NCBI RefSeq assembly: GCF_025717605.1
Contig: NZ_JAJIRQ010000007.1
Location: 186,001 to 250,000 of the forward strand
DNA from: Paucibacter sp. TC2R-5
GTDB lineage: Bacteria; Pseudomonadota; Gammaproteobacteria; Burkholderiales; Burkholderiaceae_C
Direction of reading: 5' to 3'
Length of the DNA: 64,000 nucleotides
The notes under the pieces are model-generated. The model was given only the letters and a program-made list of their open reading frames with translations, was not told the DNA's origin and searched no databases. Positions 8,474 through 18,842 of the stretch are shown piece by piece. The position numbers were made by a program, and so were the translations under genes. Positions within the stretch are counted from its first letter, which is position 1. Each line of letters starts with the position of its first letter.

Positions 8474-9656
8474 TCAGGACGCAGCAGGCAAGGTCGCCGC
8501 CGGGCGTCCGGCCAACCAGATCAGCGCAGCCGCCGTGCAGGCCAAGGGCAGCAAGGAGGCCCAGTTCATCCAGCTCCAGCCACCGGTAGTGACCAAGGCG
8601 CCGCTTGAAAACGAAGTCAGGGTCATGGTGCTGTAGATACAGAAGTCCATCGCCGCCTGCGCGGTGGTCTTCTCCTCGGGTCGGTAGGCCTGCGTGAACA
8701 GCGTTGTGCCGCCAATGAACAAGAAATTCCAGCCCACGCCAAGCGTCAGCAACGCGGCGAGGAAATGCATCAGGTCGATGCCCGACAAGGCAATGCCGAC
8801 GCAAATCAGATTCAAGAGCACGCCGACGCCCATCACCGGCAAGGCGCCGAAACGCTTTATCAGGCTGCCGGTGAAGAAGCTCGGCACAAACATGCCCAGC
8901 ACATGCCATTCCAGCACCAGGGCGGTCTTGTCAAAGGGCAGCGAGCATTGCGCCATTGCAATCGGCGTGGCGGCCATCAACAGATTCATCACGCCATAGC
9001 CGAGCGCACAAGCGGCGATCGCCACGACAAAGACCGGCTGGCGCGCCAACTCGCGCAGCGGCCGTCCATGGGGTGAGGCACCCGAAGCCACCGGCAGCGG
9101 CGGGAAGCGGATGAAGCTCATCACCGCCAAAGCCAGGGCGGCCACACCGATCAAGACCAGATATGCGCCGGCAAAGGGCTGCGTCAGCAGGCCGCGGCTG
9201 GCATTGGCCAGGTTGGGGCCTATCACCGCGCCCATGATGCCGCCGGCCAAAACCCAAGAAATCGCCCGCTCCTTGTGCGATGGGGCCACCAGTTCGGTCG
9301 CGGCAAAACGGTAGAGCCCGGCATTGGCATTGAAGTAACCCGCCAACAAGGTGGCGATCACCACCCACCAGAACTGCTTTTCGCTGACCGCCCAGGCGGC
9401 CATCGCACAACTCAGAATTGCCACGACCAAACCTAACTGAAAGGCCCGTCGGCGCCCCAGCGCGCGCTGATGCTTGGCCACCAGCGGCGCAAACATCGCA
9501 CCGCCTGCCACATAGGCACAGATCGGCAGCGTGGCCATCCAGGCCACCGGCGCCAGCGCCAAGCCCACAAGTCCGTTGATGGCAATGAAAGTGACGTTAT
9601 TGGTCGGCCAGAAACAGCCCTTGGCAAATGGTCAGCAGCAGTAACTGAATATTCAT
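8474..9656 (-). pseudogene. MFS transporter gene with a frameshift near its 5' end
   Basis: The main frame (9568 down to 8474) encodes most of a major facilitator with about eleven membrane segments and the loop LGRRRAFQLG after the second helix. The first helix is missing from this frame. It is found in another frame starting at an ATG at 9656 (MNIQLLLLTICQGLFLA), which hits a stop at 9597-9599. Joining the two at about 9605-9609 (a single extra base in GCCG) restores LFLA-TNNVTFIAINGLVG, a normal first MFS helix. It is either a recent frameshift or an assembly error. A shortened product from an internal start cannot be excluded. It lies 10 bases after rsmE in the same direction, probably in one operon. 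The substrate is unknown. Confidence 0.7.
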
Positions 9657-9665
9657 GAGGGAATT

Positions 9666-10409
9666 TCAAAGACACTGCAAAGCCAGCCAGCCCAGAACGG
9701 CCAGCGGCGCGGTGTCGGCGCGCAGAATGCGGGGCCCAAGTTGGGCCGCGAGGAAGCCCCGCTCGCGTGCCGCCTGCTCCTCGGCAGGGCTCAAGCCCCC
9801 CTCGGGGCCGCTCAGCACCAAAGTCTGCCGAGCCGTGGCTTCGTTCAATGACTTCAAGGGCTGGGCCGCAGTGGGGCTGAGCAGCCAACGGCGTTGCTCG
9901 GTCGTCGGTGCCGGCAACTCCGCCAACCAGGCCGCCAGGGTCTTGACGGCAGCGATTTTCGGCACGCAGCTGCGGCCACTTTGCTCGCAGGCGGCGATGG
10001 CCACACCCGTCCAATGCGCCTGCTTTTTGTCAGCGCGCTCACCGTTGAGCCGCAACACCGAGCGCTCGCTCATCAGCGGTTGAATGCAGCTCACACCCAA
10101 CTCAGTGGCCTTCTCAACCAAGCCGTCCATGCGGTCATTGGCCGGCATCACCACGGCCAGGGTCACCTCTTGCGTCAGCTCTCGCTGCACCAGCTGGCGC
10201 GCTTGCAGATGCACGCGCACCTCGCTGCGCCCCATCGCCACGACTTCGGCCTGCCATTCAGGGCCGGAGCCATCAAACAAGGTCAGCGGGCTGCCAGGCT
10301 GCAGGCGCAAGACCTGCACATGGCGGGCGGCCGAGGGTGGCAAAAGCAAATCTGTGCCGCTGAGGTCCGGCTTGCTCAGGGGGGTATCGACAAAAAAACG
10401 CGGGGGCAT
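9666..10409 (-). CDS. rsmE: 16S rRNA (uracil-1498-N3)-methyltransferase RsmE
   Basis: 247 residues from the ATG at 10409 (MPPRFFVDTPL); an upstream ATG at 10436 would only add nine unusual residues. The N-terminal PUA-like domain contains RHVQVLRLQPGSPLTLFDG. The C-terminal SPOUT trefoil-knot methyltransferase has VMPANDRMDGLVEKATELGV, the RSV motif in SERSVLR and the knot LVLSGPEGGLSPAEEQAA. RsmE methylates U1498 in the decoding region of the 30S subunit. Length and motif order are those of the family. It is flanked by a hypothetical gene upstream and the damaged MFS gene downstream, all on the minus strand. Confidence 0.95.
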   Translation of the reverse strand: MPPRFFVDTPLSKPDLSGTDLLLPPSAARHVQVLRLQPGSPLTLFDGSGPEWQAEVVAMGRSEVRVHLQARQLVQRELTQEVTLAVVMPANDRMDGLVEKATELGVSCIQPLMSERSVLRLNGERADKKQAHWTGVAIAACEQSGRSCVPKIAAVKTLAAWLAELPAPTTEQRRWLLSPTAAQPLKSLNEATARQTLVLSGPEGGLSPAEEQAARERGFLAAQLGPRILRADTAPLAVLGWLALQCL

Positions 10410-10468
10410 GATGGTGGCTGGCTCTGCTTCAAACAAGCCTGCAGTGTGCCAGCAAGTTCAAGCCAGAT

Positions 10469-10933
10469 TCATGGATTGCGGATGATGGACATGGCCCGCC
10501 GCACCTGATCGGCCACCACTTCGCCCTGTGCTTGCTGCACCTCGGCCACAAAGCGCTGGCCCAGAGCACGCAAGGCCGCCAGATCGCCGCAGCGCTCCAC
10601 TTCCAGCACCATCTTGTAGCCCTTCATCAGGCCCAGATACTGCTTGGCATGGCGGGTCAAAAAGCCATACAGCTGCGCATAGTCCAGCGGCGAGACATCC
10701 ACCTCGACCGGGATGTCCACCGCGCTCGGCCGGGCATCGGCAATCAAGCCCTGCGCCATCAAATACTCCAGGTCGGCCAGGACCGTGCCCTGTACCAGGC
10801 TTAGCCATTGAGCGGCTGTCTTGCCGCCGTCAATCATCAGCAAGAGATTGCGCATGCTGCGCGACATGGTCAGGCCGCGCGCTTTGATTTCCGCCCGACC
10901 TGCCTCGGTCTTGACGTAAGTCCGGTCCAGCAT
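10469..10933 (-). CDS. Conserved hypothetical protein, 154 residues
   Basis: A soluble, helix-rich protein without a signal peptide or membrane segment. It begins MLDRTYVKTEAGRAEIKARG and contains a winged-helix-like stretch (RNLLLMIDGGKTAAQWLSLV, then DLEYLMAQGLI). A second helical part holds YGFLTRHAKQYLGLMKGYK and QQAQGEVVADQVRRAMSI. Similar short proteins occur in Burkholderiales with no assigned function. The first half resembles a small DNA-binding fold, but no recognition residues can be pointed out. It precedes rsmE by 59 bases and may be co-transcribed with it. Confidence 0.75.
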   Translation of the reverse strand: MLDRTYVKTEAGRAEIKARGLTMSRSMRNLLLMIDGGKTAAQWLSLVQGTVLADLEYLMAQGLIADARPSAVDIPVEVDVSPLDYAQLYGFLTRHAKQYLGLMKGYKMVLEVERCGDLAALRALGQRFVAEVQQAQGEVVADQVRRAMSIIRNP

Positions 10934-11010
10934 TGTTGCCTCCCCCTCAGAATAAGGTCGACTCTAAACGGGACCGGGCTGCTGCGCGCACACCCTCAAG
11001 GCACGAGGAC

Positions 11011-12696
11011 TCAGGTCTTGTCGCGTAGTTCACGCCGCAGGATCTTGCCGACCGGCGTCTTGGGCAACTCATCGCGGAACTCGACCACCTTGGGGCGCTT
11101 ATAGCCGGTCAGGTTGGCCTCGCAATAGGCGCGCACATCGGCCTCGGTGATGGGGTTGACGGTCGGGTTCTTGCGCACGATCACGACCTTGACGGCCTCG
11201 CCGGCCTTGGCGTCGGGGATGCCCACCGACGCGCATTCCAGCACGCCCTCCATCTGCGTCAACACATCCTCAATCTCATTGGGGTAGACGTTGAAGCCGC
11301 TGACCAGAATCATGTCCTTCTTGCGATCAACGATGCGGAAGAAACCGCGCTCGTCCATGGTGCCGACGTCGCCGGTGCGGAAGAAACCATCGGCCGTCAT
11401 CACCTGCGCGGTTTCGTCCGGACGCTGCCAATAACCCGCCATCACCTGTGGGCCGCGGATGGCGATCTCGCCCCGCTCGCCATTGGCCACCGGTTGACCC
11501 AAATCATCCAGCAGCAAGATCTCGGTGCTGGGCATGGGCAGGCCGATGGAGCCGGTATAGGCGGTGCTGTCGGTCGGGTTGCAACTGGCAATCGGCGAGG
11601 TTTCGCTCAGGCCGTAACCTTCGCAGATGGGGCAGCCGGTTTTCTCCAGCCAGAGCTTGGCTGTTGCATGCTGCACCGCCATGCCGCCGCCGACCGCGAT
11701 CACCAAACTGCTCCAGTCAACGGTATTGAAGTCCTTGTGGTTGGCCATGGCCATGAACAAGGTGTTGACCGCCGGCAGGCTGTGAAAGCGATGCTGGCTG
11801 AGCTCCTTGAACATGCCCGGAATATCCCGCGGATTGGGGATCAAGACATTGCAGCCGCCCACATGCATGGACAGCATCATGTTCGTGGTGAAACCGAAGA
11901 TGTGATACAGCGGCAGCGCACAAATGCTGACCAATTGCTCGCCGGCCGGCACCTTTTTGAGGGCGGGCTGATACCAGGCCTCGGCCTGCATCACATTGGC
12001 GACCAAGTTGCGATGCAAGAGCACCGCGCCCTTGGAGACGCCGGTGGTGCCGCCGGTGTATTGCAGCACGGCGATATCGTTTGGCCCGACGCTGGGCGCC
12101 TTGTAGCTGAGCGAGCGGCCTTTTGCGACCGCGTCATTGAAAGCCACCGCGCCGGGCAACTCGTAGGCCGGCACCAACTTTTTGACCTTGCGCACCACGT
12201 AGTTGACGATCAGCCCCTTGGGGAAACCCAGCATGTCTCCCATGGACGCCAGCACGACATGCTTGGTCGGTACCGACTTGAGCACTTGCTGCAAGGTGGT
12301 CGCAAAGTTCTCCAGGATCACGATCGCCTTGGCGCCAGAGTCCTTCAGCTGATGCTCCAGCTCGCGCGGCGTGTAGAGCGGGTTGACGTTGACAACCACG
12401 AAACCGGCCCGCAAGACGGCGGCGACGGCGACCGGATACTGCATCACATTGGGCATCATCAAGGCGACCCGGTCGCCCTTCTCTAGCCCCAGGCTTTGCA
12501 AATAGGCGGCCAGCGCCTGCGAGCTCTCATCGAGCTGGCCGAAACTGATCTGTCGGCCCATCATCTTGTAAGCCGGCTGTTGCGGGAACTTCTTGAACGC
12601 CGACGTCATCAACTCGACCAGCGACGGGTACAACTCCGCATGAATCTCGGCGGGCACGCCGTCGGGGTAATTCTTCAGCCAAGTCTTCTGCAGCAT
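11011..12696 (-). CDS. fadD: Long-chain fatty acid-CoA ligase
   Basis: 561 residues, the same length as E. coli FadD, and similar through the whole chain. The AMP-binding P-loop YTGGTTGVSKG is at 213-223. The adenylate core EGYGLSETSP and the FACS signature region with GYWQRPDET and FFRTGDVG follow. The C-terminal lid carries the catalytic lysine in TPVGKILRRELR. It activates fatty acids to acyl-CoA with ATP for beta-oxidation or phospholipid synthesis, at the inner face of the membrane. It stands downstream of the pnt operon on the same strand, with a 125-base gap. A second, distinct acyl-CoA synthetase is encoded at 40582-42282. Confidence 0.93.
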   Translation of the reverse strand: MLQKTWLKNYPDGVPAEIHAELYPSLVELMTSAFKKFPQQPAYKMMGRQISFGQLDESSQALAAYLQSLGLEKGDRVALMMPNVMQYPVAVAAVLRAGFVVVNVNPLYTPRELEHQLKDSGAKAIVILENFATTLQQVLKSVPTKHVVLASMGDMLGFPKGLIVNYVVRKVKKLVPAYELPGAVAFNDAVAKGRSLSYKAPSVGPNDIAVLQYTGGTTGVSKGAVLLHRNLVANVMQAEAWYQPALKKVPAGEQLVSICALPLYHIFGFTTNMMLSMHVGGCNVLIPNPRDIPGMFKELSQHRFHSLPAVNTLFMAMANHKDFNTVDWSSLVIAVGGGMAVQHATAKLWLEKTGCPICEGYGLSETSPIASCNPTDSTAYTGSIGLPMPSTEILLLDDLGQPVANGERGEIAIRGPQVMAGYWQRPDETAQVMTADGFFRTGDVGTMDERGFFRIVDRKKDMILVSGFNVYPNEIEDVLTQMEGVLECASVGIPDAKAGEAVKVVIVRKNPTVNPITEADVRAYCEANLTGYKRPKVVEFRDELPKTPVGKILRRELRDKT

Positions 12697-12806
12697 GGTT
12701 TTTTACGTCTCCGTTCGAATGAGCTGGATTCTCCCCGATGGGAGGGGTCTGGCGCATAGGGGGAAGCGATAGCGCCGGCCGTCTAGTGACAGCTACCCAA
12801 AATCCC

Positions 12807-12834
12807 TTCACTCCACCGCTTTCACTCCACCGCC
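12807..12834. repeat. Two-copy 14-bp tandem repeat at the pntB stop codon
   Basis: TTCACTCCACCGCT occurs at 12807-12820 and again, with the last base changed, at 12821-12834. The second copy holds the pntB stop codon (minus-strand GTGGAGTGA), so the first copy repeats the last codons and the stop downstream of the gene. It is probably a small slippage duplication with no functional effect. Confidence 0.6.
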
Positions 12835-14249
12835 TTCAACATATCCTCCACCACCTTCTTCGCGTCGCCGAACACCATCATCGTCTTGTCCATATAGAAC
12901 AACTCGTTGTCCAGGCCCGCATAACCCGCCGCCATCGAGCGCTTGTTGACGATGATGGTCTTGGCCTTGTAGGCCTCCAGGATAGGCATGCCGTAGATCG
13001 CACTGCCCTTGACATGGGCGGCCGGGTTCACCACGTCATTGGCGCCCAGGATGATGGCCACGTCGGCCTGCGCGAACTCGGCGTTGATGTCTTCCATCTC
13101 GAAGACCTGGTCATAAGGCACTTCGGCCTCGGCCAACAGCACATTCATGTGGCCGGGCATGCGGCCCGCCACCGGATGGATCGCGTACTTGACCTTGACG
13201 CCGCGCTCGGTCAGCTTGTGCGCCAACTCCTTGACCGCATGCTGGGCGCGCGCCACGGCCAGGCCGTAGCCCGGCACGATGATGACGGTCTCGGCATTGC
13301 CCATGATGAAGGCCGCGTCGTCGGCACTGCCGCTCTTGACCGAGCGCTGCACCGCACCACCGGCCGCCGCAGCGGTCGCATCGCCACCAAAGCCGCCCAA
13401 GATCACATTGAAAAAGCTGCGGTTCATCGCCTTGCACATGATGTAGCTCAGGATCGCGCCCGATGAACCCACCAGCGAGCCGGCAATGATCAGCATCGAG
13501 TTATTGAGTGAAAAGCCGATACCGGCCGCCGCCCAACCCGAGTAGCTGTTCAGCATAGACACCACCACCGGCATATCGGCGCCGCCGATCGGGATGATCA
13601 GCAAGACACCGAGCGCAAAACCCAGCACCAAGATGGTATTGAATGCCGCCCAAGACTGGGTTTCCCAAAAGCCGTAGCAGCTGATCACTGCCGCCAGCCC
13701 CAAAGCCAAATTGAGCTTGTGCTGGCCGGCAAAAGACACCGGCGCGCCCTGAAAGAGGCGGAATTTGTACTTGCCGGACAGCTTGCCGAAGGCGATCACC
13801 GAACCGCTGAAGGTGACCGCGCCGATGAAGGCGCCCAGCGCCAGCTCGATGCGATTGCCTCCCGGGATCTCAACGCTACCCGCTGAAGTAATGCCAAAGG
13901 CCGCCGGCTCCAACACCGCCGTGGCCGCAATGAACACGGCCGCCAGGCCGATCATGCTGTGCATAAAGGCCACCAACTCGGGCATCTTGGTCATCTCGAC
14001 CTTTTGCGCCATATAAGCACCCAGGCCACCGCCAATCACCAGGCCGGCCAGCACATAAGTCAGGCCGAACAGCTCGCCATGCGCGAGCTTGACGATCAAG
14101 GCGGCGGTGGTCACGGCGGCGATCAGCATGCCGACCATGCCGAAGATATTGCCGCGAATCGAGCTGGTCGGGTGCGACAAGCCCTTCAGCGCTTGGATAA
14201 AGAAGACGCTGGCGAACAGGTACAAGAGGGTGACGAGATTCATGCTCAT
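12822..14249 (-). CDS. pntB: NAD(P) transhydrogenase subunit beta PntB
   Basis: 475 residues. The N-terminal half carries about eight to nine membrane helices (for example [37 protein letters not shown]) of the proton channel. The C-terminal half is the NADP(H)-binding domain III with [31 protein letters not shown] and [10 protein letters not shown]. With PntA1 and PntA2 it couples hydride transfer from NADH to NADP+ to proton entry, supplying NADPH. The ATG at 14249 overlaps the stop of pntA2 by four bases, indicating translational coupling in a pntA1-pntA2-pntB operon. Confidence 0.96.
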   Translation of the reverse strand: MSMNLVTLLYLFASVFFIQALKGLSHPTSSIRGNIFGMVGMLIAAVTTAALIVKLAHGELFGLTYVLAGLVIGGGLGAYMAQKVEMTKMPELVAFMHSMIGLAAVFIAATAVLEPAAFGITSAGSVEIPGGNRIELALGAFIGAVTFSGSVIAFGKLSGKYKFRLFQGAPVSFAGQHKLNLALGLAAVISCYGFWETQSWAAFNTILVLGFALGVLLIIPIGGADMPVVVSMLNSYSGWAAAGIGFSLNNSMLIIAGSLVGSSGAILSYIMCKAMNRSFFNVILGGFGGDATAAAAGGAVQRSVKSGSADDAAFIMGNAETVIIVPGYGLAVARAQHAVKELAHKLTERGVKVKYAIHPVAGRMPGHMNVLLAEAEVPYDQVFEMEDINAEFAQADVAIILGANDVVNPAAHVKGSAIYGMPILEAYKAKTIIVNKRSMAAGYAGLDNELFYMDKTMMVFGDAKKVVEDMLKAVE

Positions 14250-14563
14250 TTCTTCACCTCCGTATTCTTCTTGTCCTTCTTTTTGAACATCTCCAGCATC
14301 CGCCGCGTAACCAGAAAGCCGCCAAAGACGTTCACCGCGGCCAAGGCCACAGCCAGCGTGCCCATGAACTTGCCGAGATCGGTGACAGTCAGAGCGGCCG
14401 CCATCATGGCGCCGACGATCACGATGGCCGAGATCGCGTTGGTGACGGCCATCAGCGGCGTGTGCAGCGCTGGAGTTACCGTCCAGACGACGTGGTAGCC
14501 GACGTAGATCGCCAGCACAAAGATGATCAGATTGGTGACCGTTGGGTTAACGAGTTGTTCCAT
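14246..14563 (-). CDS. pntAB: NAD(P) transhydrogenase subunit alpha part 2 PntA2
   Basis: 105 residues from the ATG at 14563 ([20 protein letters not shown]). This start lies four bases after the pntA1 stop and is preferable to the in-frame ATG at 14593, which would overlap pntA1. It has three to four membrane helices, with [20 protein letters not shown] as the conserved block of the alpha-subunit membrane domain, and a lysine-rich cytoplasmic tail. It completes the proton channel with PntB. The split alpha subunit (PntA1 plus PntA2) is the usual arrangement in many alpha- and betaproteobacteria, unlike E. coli. Confidence 0.94.
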   Translation of the reverse strand: MEQLVNPTVTNLIIFVLAIYVGYHVVWTVTPALHTPLMAVTNAISAIVIVGAMMAAALTVTDLGKFMGTLAVALAAVNVFGGFLVTRRMLEMFKKKDKKNTEVKK

Positions 14564-14567
14564 GGCT

Positions 14568-15689
14568 TCAGCTCTTCTTTCTCTTGACTTCACCGGCCTG
14601 CGTCATCAGGCAGGCGCTAACGATGTCGTCATCCATCGGGACCTGGAACACGCCTTCTTTGCTGATCACCAGCTTCAAGAAATCCAGGATATTGCGGGCA
14701 TACAGTGCCGACGCATCGGCCGCCACCAGGGCCGGCAGATTGGTCTCACCGACCAGCGTCACGCCATGCTTGATGACGGTTCTGCCGGCTTCGGTGAGCG
14801 GGCAGTTGCCCCCATTGGCTGCGGCCAGGTCGACGATCACCGAGCCCGGCTTCATGCTCTTGACCATCTCCTCGCTGACCAGCACCGGTGCGGCGCGGCC
14901 GGGGATCAAGGCCGTGGTGATCACCACATCGGCCTGCGCCACCCGCTTGGCGACTTCGGCCCGCTGGCGGTCCAGCCAGCTCTGCGGCATCGCTTTGGCG
15001 TAACCGCCCACGCCGACGGCGGCCTCTTTCTCCTCGTCGGTGTCGTAAGACACATCGATGAACTTGGCGCCCAACGATTCAACTTGTTCCTTGACGGCGG
15101 GCCGCACATCCGAAGCCTCGATCACCGCGCCCAGGCGCTTGGCCGTGGCAATCGCTTGCAAGCCCGCCACGCCGACGCCCAGGACGACGACGCGCGCTGC
15201 CTTGACCGTGCCGGCCGCCGTCATCAGCATCGGGAAAAAGCGCTGATAGCGATCGGCTGCAATCATCACCGCCTTGTAGCCGGCGATATTGGCTTGGCTG
15301 GACAGCACGTCCATGCTCTGCGCCCGCGAGGTACGCGGTGCCGCTTCCAAAGCGAAGCTGGTCAGGCCGGCCGCCGCCAGCGCTTGCAGACCGTCGGCGT
15401 CAAAGGGGTTGAGCATGCCGACCAGGGCAGCGCCCGATTTGACCAGCGCTAACTCCTCGGTCGATGGGCTGCGCACCTTCAGCAGCAAATCGGCAGCGAA
15501 AGCCGCAGCGCGGTCGACGATCTCGGCGCCTGCGGCCTGGTAGGCCTCGTCAAGGACGCTGGCGCCCAGGCCAGCGCCGCTCTCGACGCGCAAGGTATGA
15601 CCCTGGGCCTTCAACTTCTTGGCGGTCTCGGGCGTGATGGCCACGCGCGTTTCCCCGACTGCGCTCTCGCGCGGAACACCTATCAGCAT
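14568..15689 (-). CDS. pntAA: NAD(P) transhydrogenase subunit alpha part 1 PntA1
   Basis: 373 residues from the ATG at 15689 ([20 protein letters not shown]), preceded by a strong GGAGGGG ribosome binding site; the longer frame to 15725 adds non-homologous residues. It is the soluble NAD(H)-binding domain I. The N-terminal alanine dehydrogenase/PNT lobe carries PRE...E.RVA. The Rossmann lobe has [20 protein letters not shown], and the loop [13 protein letters not shown] is characteristic of transhydrogenase. It is first in the pntA1-pntA2-pntB operon. The region just upstream (15690-15805) is shared with the divergent Nudix gene. Confidence 0.95.
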   Translation of the reverse strand: MLIGVPRESAVGETRVAITPETAKKLKAQGHTLRVESGAGLGASVLDEAYQAAGAEIVDRAAAFAADLLLKVRSPSTEELALVKSGAALVGMLNPFDADGLQALAAAGLTSFALEAAPRTSRAQSMDVLSSQANIAGYKAVMIAADRYQRFFPMLMTAAGTVKAARVVVLGVGVAGLQAIATAKRLGAVIEASDVRPAVKEQVESLGAKFIDVSYDTDEEKEAAVGVGGYAKAMPQSWLDRQRAEVAKRVAQADVVITTALIPGRAAPVLVSEEMVKSMKPGSVIVDLAAANGGNCPLTEAGRTVIKHGVTLVGETNLPALVAADASALYARNILDFLKLVISKEGVFQVPMDDDIVSACLMTQAGEVKRKKS

Positions 15690-15805
15690 GAATTTTCCCC
15701 TCCAGAGCCCGCACCGGGCACTCACCGGGTGCTAAGCCGTGCGGAGCTTACACAATAGATGCTCTTGATGACACCCGGACATGCCTGGGTACAACGGAGT
15801 TAGAG

Positions 15806-16306
15806 ATGTCCACCAAGAATGAGCGTTGGAAGCCGGCGGTGACGGTCGCGGCGGTTATAGAGCAAGGCGGCCGCTATTTGCTGGTCGAAGAAGAAACGCC
15901 CGAAGGCCTGCAGTTGAACAACCCGGCCGGGCATCTGGATCCGGGCGAATCACCGCTGGAGGGCGTGGTGCGCGAGGCGCTGGAAGAAACCGCCCGCGAC
16001 TTTGTGCCCGAGTCCTTGCTGGGCCTCTATATGGCGCGCTTTGTACGCGGCAAGCTCGGCGAGGATGTCACCTATATTCGGCTGGCTTTCAGCGGCAGCG
16101 TGGGCGAGGTGATCCAAGGCCGCACGCTGGATCACGGCATCCATCGCACGCTGTGGATGACGGTGGACGAGATTCGCGCCAGCGCCACTCGCCACCGCAG
16201 CCCCTTGGTGCTGCGCTGCATAGAAGATCACTTGGCCGGCAAGCGATTGCCCTTGGATGCCATTCATATTGACCCCTCGCTCTACTCACCGCTGATCAAG
16301 GGCTGA
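15806..16306 (+). CDS. Nudix hydrolase, NudJ-like phosphatase
   Basis: 166 residues. The Nudix box lies at about residues 42-64: GHLDPGES, then [10 protein letters not shown], matching Gx5Ex7REUxEExGU except that the last glycine region reads ARDF. This helix-loop binds the Mg ions for cleaving nucleoside di- or triphosphates linked to another moiety. The length and the early sequence ([21 protein letters not shown]) fit the NudJ/YmfB group, which acts on thiamine pyrophosphate intermediates and other pyrophosphates. It lies 23 bases upstream of mnmA on the same strand. The NudJ-MnmA (YmfB-TrmU) neighbourhood is also seen in E. coli and supports the call. Confidence 0.9.
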   Translation: MSTKNERWKPAVTVAAVIEQGGRYLLVEEETPEGLQLNNPAGHLDPGESPLEGVVREALEETARDFVPESLLGLYMARFVRGKLGEDVTYIRLAFSGSVGEVIQGRTLDHGIHRTLWMTVDEIRASATRHRSPLVLRCIEDHLAGKRLPLDAIHIDPSLYSPLIKG

Positions 16307-16329
16307 CAGCTTGCGGGACAATCGCCCAC

Positions 16330-17463
16330 ATGACTCAGAAGCAAAGAATCGTCGTCGGTCTCTCAGGCGGGGTGGACTCCGCCGTCACCGCCTATCTGCT
16401 CAAACAGCAGGGCCATGAGGTGATCGGCATCTTCATGAAGAACTGGGAAGACGACGACAGCGATGACGAAAACGGCAAATACTGTTCGTCGAACATCGAC
16501 TTCGTCGACGCGGCGGCCGTGGCCGATGTGATCGGCATCGAGATCGAGCATGTCAACTTCGCTGCCGACTACAAAGACCGCGTCTTTGCGACCTTTTTGC
16601 GCGAATACGAGGCCGGCCGCACGCCTAACCCCGACATCCTGTGCAATGCCGAGATCAAGTTCAAGGCCTTTTTGGACCATGCGATGCGGCTGGGCGCGGA
16701 GAAAATTGCAACGGGTCACTACGCCAGGGTTCGCGAGTTGAATGGGCAAGTGCAGTTGCTCAAAGGCGTCGACAACAGCAAGGATCAAAGCTATTTCCTG
16801 CACCGCCTGAACCAGGCTCAATTGGCCAAGACGCTGTTCCCGGTCGGCGAGTTGCACAAGACCGAGGTGAGGCGCATCGCCGACGAGATCAAACTGCCCA
16901 ACGCCCGCAAAAAGGATTCGACCGGCATCTGCTTCATCGGCGAGCGGCCGTTCCGGGAGTTCTTGAATCGCTACCTGGCCCATCAACCCGGCCCCATCAA
17001 GGACGAGCGCGGCCGCAAGATTGGCGAGCATGTGGGTCTGTCTTTCTACACCTTGGGCCAGCGCCAGGGTTTGGGCATCGGCGGGCTGAAAGACAAGGGT
17101 GCGCCGCGCGGTGGCGGCGACCATGAGCCCTGGTTTGTGGCCAAAAAAGACATGGCCAACAACACGCTGTATGCCGTGCAAGGCCATCAACACCCTTGGC
17201 TGCTCAGCCACACGCTGACCGCCGACGACATCAGTTGGACCAGCGCGCAGCCCCCCGGTCGCGGCCACGTCGCCGCCAAGACCCGCTACCGGCAAAGCGA
17301 TGCAGCCTGCGAGTTCATGCCGTCAAACCCCGATGCGGCACATTTCAAGCTGCAGTTCGAGCAGGCGCAGTGGGCGGTCACGCCAGGCCAGAGCGCGGTG
17401 CTCTACGACGGCGAGGTTTGCCTGGGCGGCGGCGTGATTGCGCAAGTCATCGCCCAGCCATGA
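16330..17463 (+). CDS. mnmA: tRNA-specific 2-thiouridylase MnmA
   Basis: 377 residues. The PP-loop SGGVDSAV at about 10-17 binds ATP. The catalytic cysteines lie in [13 protein letters not shown] and [12 protein letters not shown]. The central and C-terminal domains contain [14 protein letters not shown] and [17 protein letters not shown]. MnmA adenylates U34 of tRNA-Lys, -Glu and -Gln, then inserts sulfur relayed from a cysteine desulfurase to form s2U34. It follows the Nudix gene. Its stop overlaps the start of the next gene (ATGA at 17460-17463), so the sensor kinase gene is translationally coupled to it. Confidence 0.97.
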   Translation: MTQKQRIVVGLSGGVDSAVTAYLLKQQGHEVIGIFMKNWEDDDSDDENGKYCSSNIDFVDAAAVADVIGIEIEHVNFAADYKDRVFATFLREYEAGRTPNPDILCNAEIKFKAFLDHAMRLGAEKIATGHYARVRELNGQVQLLKGVDNSKDQSYFLHRLNQAQLAKTLFPVGELHKTEVRRIADEIKLPNARKKDSTGICFIGERPFREFLNRYLAHQPGPIKDERGRKIGEHVGLSFYTLGQRQGLGIGGLKDKGAPRGGGDHEPWFVAKKDMANNTLYAVQGHQHPWLLSHTLTADDISWTSAQPPGRGHVAAKTRYRQSDAACEFMPSNPDAAHFKLQFEQAQWAVTPGQSAVLYDGEVCLGGGVIAQVIAQP

Positions 17464-18806
17464 CCAAGGACACGGGGCAAGCTCGCCGTCCTGTGTCAAC
17501 CTTGCGCCCTTTTGCAGAAATCGGCCCCCACTTGAATACCTTTGACCGCTTGCTCGCGCGCTTCGCCCAGCCCAGCGTGGCGCTGCGCGTCGCCGTATTG
17601 GCTGTCTGCTTACTGGAGCTGGCCGCCACGGTTGCGGCCCTGCTGGGCTTTCAAACCGATGCCTATGACGGCGCGGTTGCCGCCTTGTATATGCGCTTGG
17701 GCGGCGCCAGCAATGATGCGCTGCTGCTGATCGGCTGCTTTTTCTTGGTGCTCTTGTTCGCCTGGGCCTACTGGTGCTTGGCCCGCGACGCCAGCGCCGA
17801 CCAGCCGCCCCGCCATGCTTTGGCGCGGCTGATTGTGGTCAATCTTTTAGCCATCAGCGTGACGCCTGGCTTGCCGTTTTTGGTCACCGCCCTGGCGGCG
17901 GTCTTGCTGCGCGCCCGCCCGGCTTTCTTGTTTGCCCTGGCGCAAATTGCCATCAACCTGGCCCTTTACCGCTTGCTGCCGCTGCCCGCCTTGGTACAGC
18001 CTGACAGCGCCGTACCCGCTTGGTTGGACAGTTTGGGCCTGCTGATGGCGATGGTGGCCCTGCACGGCATGGCTTTTGGCCTGGGCCGCATGGTGGCCGC
18101 CGAGGCCGAAAAGCGCCGTTGGTTGCAGGTGATGTTGGCCGAGCGCCTGAGCGGCGAGCAGTTGCAGGCCGAACAGCTGCGCTATAGCGAGCGGGCCATG
18201 ATGGCGCGCGAGTTGCACGATGTGGTCGGCCATCACCTGACGGCCTTGAACCTGCAGCTGCAACTGGGCAGCGCCTTGCTGCAGCGCCACGACACGGGTG
18301 GCGCGCTGCTGGCGGTAGACAAGGCGCGCGAGAACGCCGCCGGCCTGCTGGCCGATGTGCGCGACGCAGTGTCCCAGCAGCGCAGCGCGCCGCGCATCGA
18401 CCTCACGACCGCGCTGCAAGCGCTGGCCGAAGGCATCGCCAGCACCCGCATCGAACTCGACATCGCCCCGGCCGCGCGCGACCTTGGCCCGCGCGTGGCC
18501 CATGCGCTCTTGCGCTGCGTGCAGGAGGCCGTCACCAACAGCGTGCGGCACGCCCGCGCCGCCACGGTGCGCATCAGCCTGAGTTTGCAAGCCGACCTCA
18601 CACCAGGTGAAGAAAACCCGGAGGTATGCGTCAGCATCGACGATGATGGCCGCGGCGCGCCGCAGCACAAAGCCGGCAACGGCCTGCAAGGCATGAACGA
18701 ACGAATGCAAGAATTGGGCGGACGGATGGACGTGACCCGCAGCAGCCCCGGCTTCAGAATTGAGCTGCGCTGCCCACGCGACCCCAAGATGAATCCCTCG
18801 TCCTGA
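17460..18806 (+). CDS. NarL-type sensor histidine kinase (HisKA_3), membrane-anchored
   Basis: 448 residues from the ATG at 17460, which overlaps the mnmA stop. The frame is open upstream to 17196, but that part lies inside mnmA. About five membrane helices cover residues 35-220. A coiled segment then leads to the HisKA_3 box [20 protein letters not shown] with the phospho-acceptor His. The HATPase_c domain shows [13 protein letters not shown] (N box), IDDDGRGAP (G1) and [16 protein letters not shown] (G2). No extracytoplasmic sensor domain is visible, so it probably senses a membrane or intramembrane cue, as in DesK-type kinases. Its partner is the response regulator 36 bases downstream. Confidence 0.92.
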   Translation: MTKDTGQARRPVSTLRPFAEIGPHLNTFDRLLARFAQPSVALRVAVLAVCLLELAATVAALLGFQTDAYDGAVAALYMRLGGASNDALLLIGCFFLVLLFAWAYWCLARDASADQPPRHALARLIVVNLLAISVTPGLPFLVTALAAVLLRARPAFLFALAQIAINLALYRLLPLPALVQPDSAVPAWLDSLGLLMAMVALHGMAFGLGRMVAAEAEKRRWLQVMLAERLSGEQLQAEQLRYSERAMMARELHDVVGHHLTALNLQLQLGSALLQRHDTGGALLAVDKARENAAGLLADVRDAVSQQRSAPRIDLTTALQALAEGIASTRIELDIAPAARDLGPRVAHALLRCVQEAVTNSVRHARAATVRISLSLQADLTPGEENPEVCVSIDDDGRGAPQHKAGNGLQGMNERMQELGGRMDVTRSSPGFRIELRCPRDPKMNPSS

Positions 18807-18842
18807 GCGCAGGCGACTCCTTGAATTTACTGGAAGGACGGT

